Part shown: piece by piece, positions 61,595 to 64,000 of the stretch
Layout of the letters: every line of letters starts with the position of its first letter
Position numbering within the stretch: the first letter of the stretch is position 1
Origin: Prevotella sp. 885
GTDB taxonomy: Bacteria > Bacteroidota > Bacteroidia > Bacteroidales > Bacteroidaceae
NCBI RefSeq assembly: GCF_002265625.1
Contig: NZ_NOVE01000009.1
Span: forward strand, 1-64,000
Direction of reading: 5' to 3'
Length of the DNA: 64,000 bases
Translations under genes and position numbers: made by a program
Notes under the pieces: generated by a model
Told to the model about the DNA's origin: nothing
Database searches by the model: none
The model's input: the letters and a program-made list of their open reading frames with translations, nothing else

Positions 61595-63841
61595 ATGGAA
61601 CCAATTTATTTATGCATCGTCGTCTTTCTGCTATGTCTTGCAGTATTCGACCTTTTCGTGGGTGTCAGCAACGACGCCGTCAACTTTCTCAACAGCGCCA
61701 TTGGAGCTAAAGTGGCGAAGTTTCGAACCGTCCTTATCGTCGCCTCGGCAGGTGTGGCAATAGGAGCTATAATGTCTTCGGGCATGATGGACGTGGCAAG
61801 ACACGGCATCATGCAGCCGTCCAACTTCTCCTTCTACGACGTGATGACTATCTTCCTTGCGGTCATGGTGACGGACATCATCGTCCTCGACATGTTCAAC
61901 ACGCTCGGAATGCCAACCTCCACCACAGTTTCATTGGTGTTCGAGCTTCTCGGAGGTACGTTCATCCTCGCCGTCCTGAAGGTGGCAGCCGACCCTAATC
62001 TTGCCTTCAGCGACCTCCTCAATACGGACAAGGCATTGAGCGTCATCATAGCCATCTTCGTGAGTGTTGCCATCGCCTTCGTGTTCGGTATTATCGTACA
62101 ATGGCTCTCGCGTATTGTCTTCACATTCAATTACAAGCGCCATTCTCGTTACTCCATCGCCATCTTCGGCGGCATCGCTTTCACAGCCCTCGCTTACTTT
62201 ATCTTCCTCAAGGGCATCGCCAAGTCGCACTACATCGCTGAGGACGTACGCACATGGGTGGAGGCTAACACGCAGATGCTCCTCCTTGCCACTTTCGTAG
62301 GCTCGTCCATCGTCATGGAGGTGCTCCATCTGCTCCGCGTCAACATCTTCCGCCTTATCGTCCTTATGGGAACATTTGCCCTCGCTATGGCATTCGCAGG
62401 CAACGACCTCGTCAACTTCATCGGCGTGCCTCTCGCAGGACTCGACTCATACAACGACTATGTGGCCAACTCTGGTGGCGTAGGCGTATCACACTTCATG
62501 ATGGACTCGCTCAACGGTAGCGCCCAGACACCTCCCGTCTATCTCTTTGCTGCCGGCGTGGTAATGATTGTGGCTATGGCTACATCCAAGAAAGCCCAGA
62601 ACGTAATCAAGACCAGCGTAGACCTTGCACGTCAGGACGAAGGCGACGAGATGTTCGGTTCGAGCCGTGCTGCACGCAGCATCGTTAGAGTGACACAGGA
62701 GTCGTCAAGCTGGATTTCACAATACATGCCCAAGAGCATCGCACGCTGGATTGACAGCCGCTTCAACAAGGAAGAGGCAGAACTTAACGAAGGCGCTGCC
62801 TTTGACGTGGTACGTGCAGCCATCAACCTTGTGCTTGCTTCGCTCCTCATCACCGTCGGCACCAACTACAAGTTGCCGCTTTCCACCACTTACGTTACGT
62901 TCATGGTGGCTATGGGATCGAGCCTTGCCGACCGTGCATGGAGCCGTGAGAGCGCAGTATTCCGCGTAACAGGTGTGATAAGTGTCATCGGTGGATGGTT
63001 TATCACAGCAGGTGTAGCCTTCGTTTCCTGCGCAATTGTCTGCATCATAATGTATTACGGCGGCATTGTTGCCAAGATAGCATTCATGGCTCTCGTCGTC
63101 TTCCTCCTCATCCGCAGCAACCGCAAGTATGCCGAGAAGGAGAAGGACGCAGACAAGGAGGACGTGTTCCGTCTGATGATGCGCACCCGCGACCCGGAGA
63201 TTGTCTGGGACCTCCTTGCAAAGCACGTATCGCGCACACAGAGCTTTACCACACGCTTCGTAATGCAGAACTTCAACGCCATCATCGACGGACTGGAAAG
63301 CGAGCGTGCAAAGACACTACGCCGTGTCTCAAACGACTTGGCAAAGGAAAAGATTGAGCTTAAGAAGTATCGCCGTCAGGAGCTTCTCGCCTTGAGACGC
63401 GTACCCACAGAGATTGCCATAGAGCGAAACACATGGTTCCACCTCGGCATCAACTCTTCAGAGCAGTTCATCTATTGTCTCCGCCGCATCCTCGACCCTG
63501 TAAAGGAGCACGTCGACAACAACTTCAATCCGCTTCCGGCTGAGTACATTGAGGAGTTCCGTCCCATCCGCGCTCAGATCAACGACCTCATGCAGCAGAC
63601 CGAATCGCAGATTTCAACATGCCGCTTCGAGAACTATCGCGAGACACTATCCCTCGCCGACCAATGCAAGGACGAGCTTTCTGTTATCCGCAAGAAGCAT
63701 ATCGACCGCATACAGCAGAGCAAGGACAACAGCAAGCTGCAGGTTTCGCTCGTCTATCTCAACCTCCTGCAGGAGAGCCAGCAGCTCCTCAGCAACATGC
63801 GCCATCAGCTGAGAGCAGCCAAGAAGTTCATAGACAACTGA
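61595..63841 (+). CDS. PiT-family inorganic phosphate transporter with long C-terminal cytoplasmic domain
   Basis: 748 residues, about 250 longer than E. coli PitA. The duplicated PiT signature appears as VSNDAVNFLNSAIGAKVAKF (near 25-44) and FAGNDLVNFIGVPLAGL (near 268-284), where GNDLVN corresponds to the usual GANDVAN. About ten to twelve membrane helices span 1-515. The last about 230 residues (from about 520) are soluble, charged and helical (RTRDPEIVWDLLAKHVSRTQ, LRRVSNDLAKEKIELKKYRR) and might be a PhoU-like or regulatory domain. It likely imports phosphate with H+ or as a metal-phosphate complex. Confidence 0.9.
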   Translation: MEPIYLCIVVFLLCLAVFDLFVGVSNDAVNFLNSAIGAKVAKFRTVLIVASAGVAIGAIMSSGMMDVARHGIMQPSNFSFYDVMTIFLAVMVTDIIVLDMFNTLGMPTSTTVSLVFELLGGTFILAVLKVAADPNLAFSDLLNTDKALSVIIAIFVSVAIAFVFGIIVQWLSRIVFTFNYKRHSRYSIAIFGGIAFTALAYFIFLKGIAKSHYIAEDVRTWVEANTQMLLLATFVGSSIVMEVLHLLRVNIFRLIVLMGTFALAMAFAGNDLVNFIGVPLAGLDSYNDYVANSGGVGVSHFMMDSLNGSAQTPPVYLFAAGVVMIVAMATSKKAQNVIKTSVDLARQDEGDEMFGSSRAARSIVRVTQESSSWISQYMPKSIARWIDSRFNKEEAELNEGAAFDVVRAAINLVLASLLITVGTNYKLPLSTTYVTFMVAMGSSLADRAWSRESAVFRVTGVISVIGGWFITAGVAFVSCAIVCIIMYYGGIVAKIAFMALVVFLLIRSNRKYAEKEKDADKEDVFRLMMRTRDPEIVWDLLAKHVSRTQSFTTRFVMQNFNAIIDGLESERAKTLRRVSNDLAKEKIELKKYRRQELLALRRVPTEIAIERNTWFHLGINSSEQFIYCLRRILDPVKEHVDNNFNPLPAEYIEEFRPIRAQINDLMQQTESQISTCRFENYRETLSLADQCKDELSVIRKKHIDRIQQSKDNSKLQVSLVYLNLLQESQQLLSNMRHQLRAAKKFIDN

Positions 63842-63880
63842 TCTGCATCAGTTCACAATACAATCAATCGAGATTCAGAA

Positions 63881-63905
63881 GGGGTGTCGCATTTCGCGAC
63901 GCCCC
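63881..63905 (+). terminator. Terminator of the phosphate transporter
   Basis: GGGGTGTCGC (63881-63890) pairs with GCGACGCCCC (63896-63905) with one G-U around a 5-nt loop; followed by TCTATCGTTTCTTTC, so moderately T-rich. Confidence 0.75.
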
Positions 63906-63952
63906 TCTATCGTTTCTTTCATCAGGAAAAACATAGAAATACAGGGATGGAA

Positions 63953-63984
63953 TCTTGTCATTTGGTCATCTTGTCATCTTGTCA
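63953..63984. repeat. 8-bp tandem repeat (TCTTGTCA, four units)
   Basis: Four head-to-tail units at 63953, 63961, 63969 and 63977; the second is degenerate (TTTGGTCA), the others exact. It is intergenic at the end of the window; what follows is not visible. Confidence 0.85.
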
Positions 63985-64000
63985 AAATCAAATTCTGAAT

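Noticed and set aside
1-64000. tRNA or rRNA genes
   Set aside because: No stretch with the conserved T-arm GTTCGA-type word and cloverleaf arms or rRNA blocks was found by eye; a covariance search would be decisive.

Overview
The window looks like chromosomal DNA of a Bacteroidales bacterium, most probably Prevotella or a close relative. Three things point there. Promoters fit the Bacteroidetes pattern TTTG - 19-21 bp - TAnnTTTG instead of sigma70 boxes. Recognisable Shine-Dalgarno sites are scarce. Many proteins belong to Bacteroidetes families: HU-like proteins beside DUF4248, FimB/Mfa2-like lipoproteins, a hybrid TPR sensor kinase, a FeoA-FeoB fusion and an FHS sugar symporter. No rRNA or tRNA gene was seen. 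Species cannot be fixed by eye.

Layout. 1-370: degenerate repeats, including a 46-bp tandem repeat. 397-2440: a phage-like cassette (DUF4248 protein, two HU-like proteins, a holin-like membrane protein, a T7-lysozyme-type amidase). 2553-6370 (minus): galactose genes galK, an FHS symporter and galM; galM carries an apparent frameshift inside a perfect hairpin. 6521-11365 (minus): hybrid sensor kinase, response regulator and membrane protein with overlapping ends. 11540-14798: LacI-type regulator, NhaC antiporter, unknown protein. 14881-17406: FeoAB. 17465-17571: promoter plus terminator without an ORF, a candidate small RNA. 17751-20214: transketolase and RpiB (pentose phosphate pathway). 20305-22917: exported transglutaminase-like protein. 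23201-26177: three overlapping glycosyltransferase genes, followed by an exported beta-propeller protein and a nucleoside phosphorylase.

28409-30837: divergent threonine catabolism genes (threonine dehydrogenase and 2-amino-3-ketobutyrate CoA ligase). 30942-31496: AT-rich intergenic DNA with a 35-nt perfect palindrome inside an inverted-repeat, MITE-like unit. 31497-36632 (minus): a helicase-methyltransferase protein and a methyltransferase-like partner, directly behind xanthine phosphoribosyltransferase; this is the best candidate for a defence system. 36698-41086: acyltransferase-like protein, DUF2520 protein, GH29 fucosidase and a fimbrial-type lipoprotein. 41300-43413: HU, a tiny basic protein split by an A9 tract, and RNase G. 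43472-47418 (minus): PcrA/UvrD helicase, MtgA, OmpA-like lipoprotein. 47603-54907: ProS, an AspT/YidE-type transporter, MetA, a U32 peptidase-family protein and a zinc-ribbon lipoprotein. 54911-61404 (minus): two membrane proteins, PurD, DPP IV and a THUMP methyltransferase. 61595-63841: a long PiT phosphate transporter whose promoter has Pho-box-like repeats at an 11-bp period.

Most of the window is ordinary core metabolism. The parts deserving attention are the phage-like cassette, the helicase-methyltransferase pair, the hybrid sensor kinase operon, the candidate small RNA, the Pho-box-like array and the two apparent frameshifts (galM and the small basic ORF). The frameshifts may be real, programmed, or sequencing or assembly errors.
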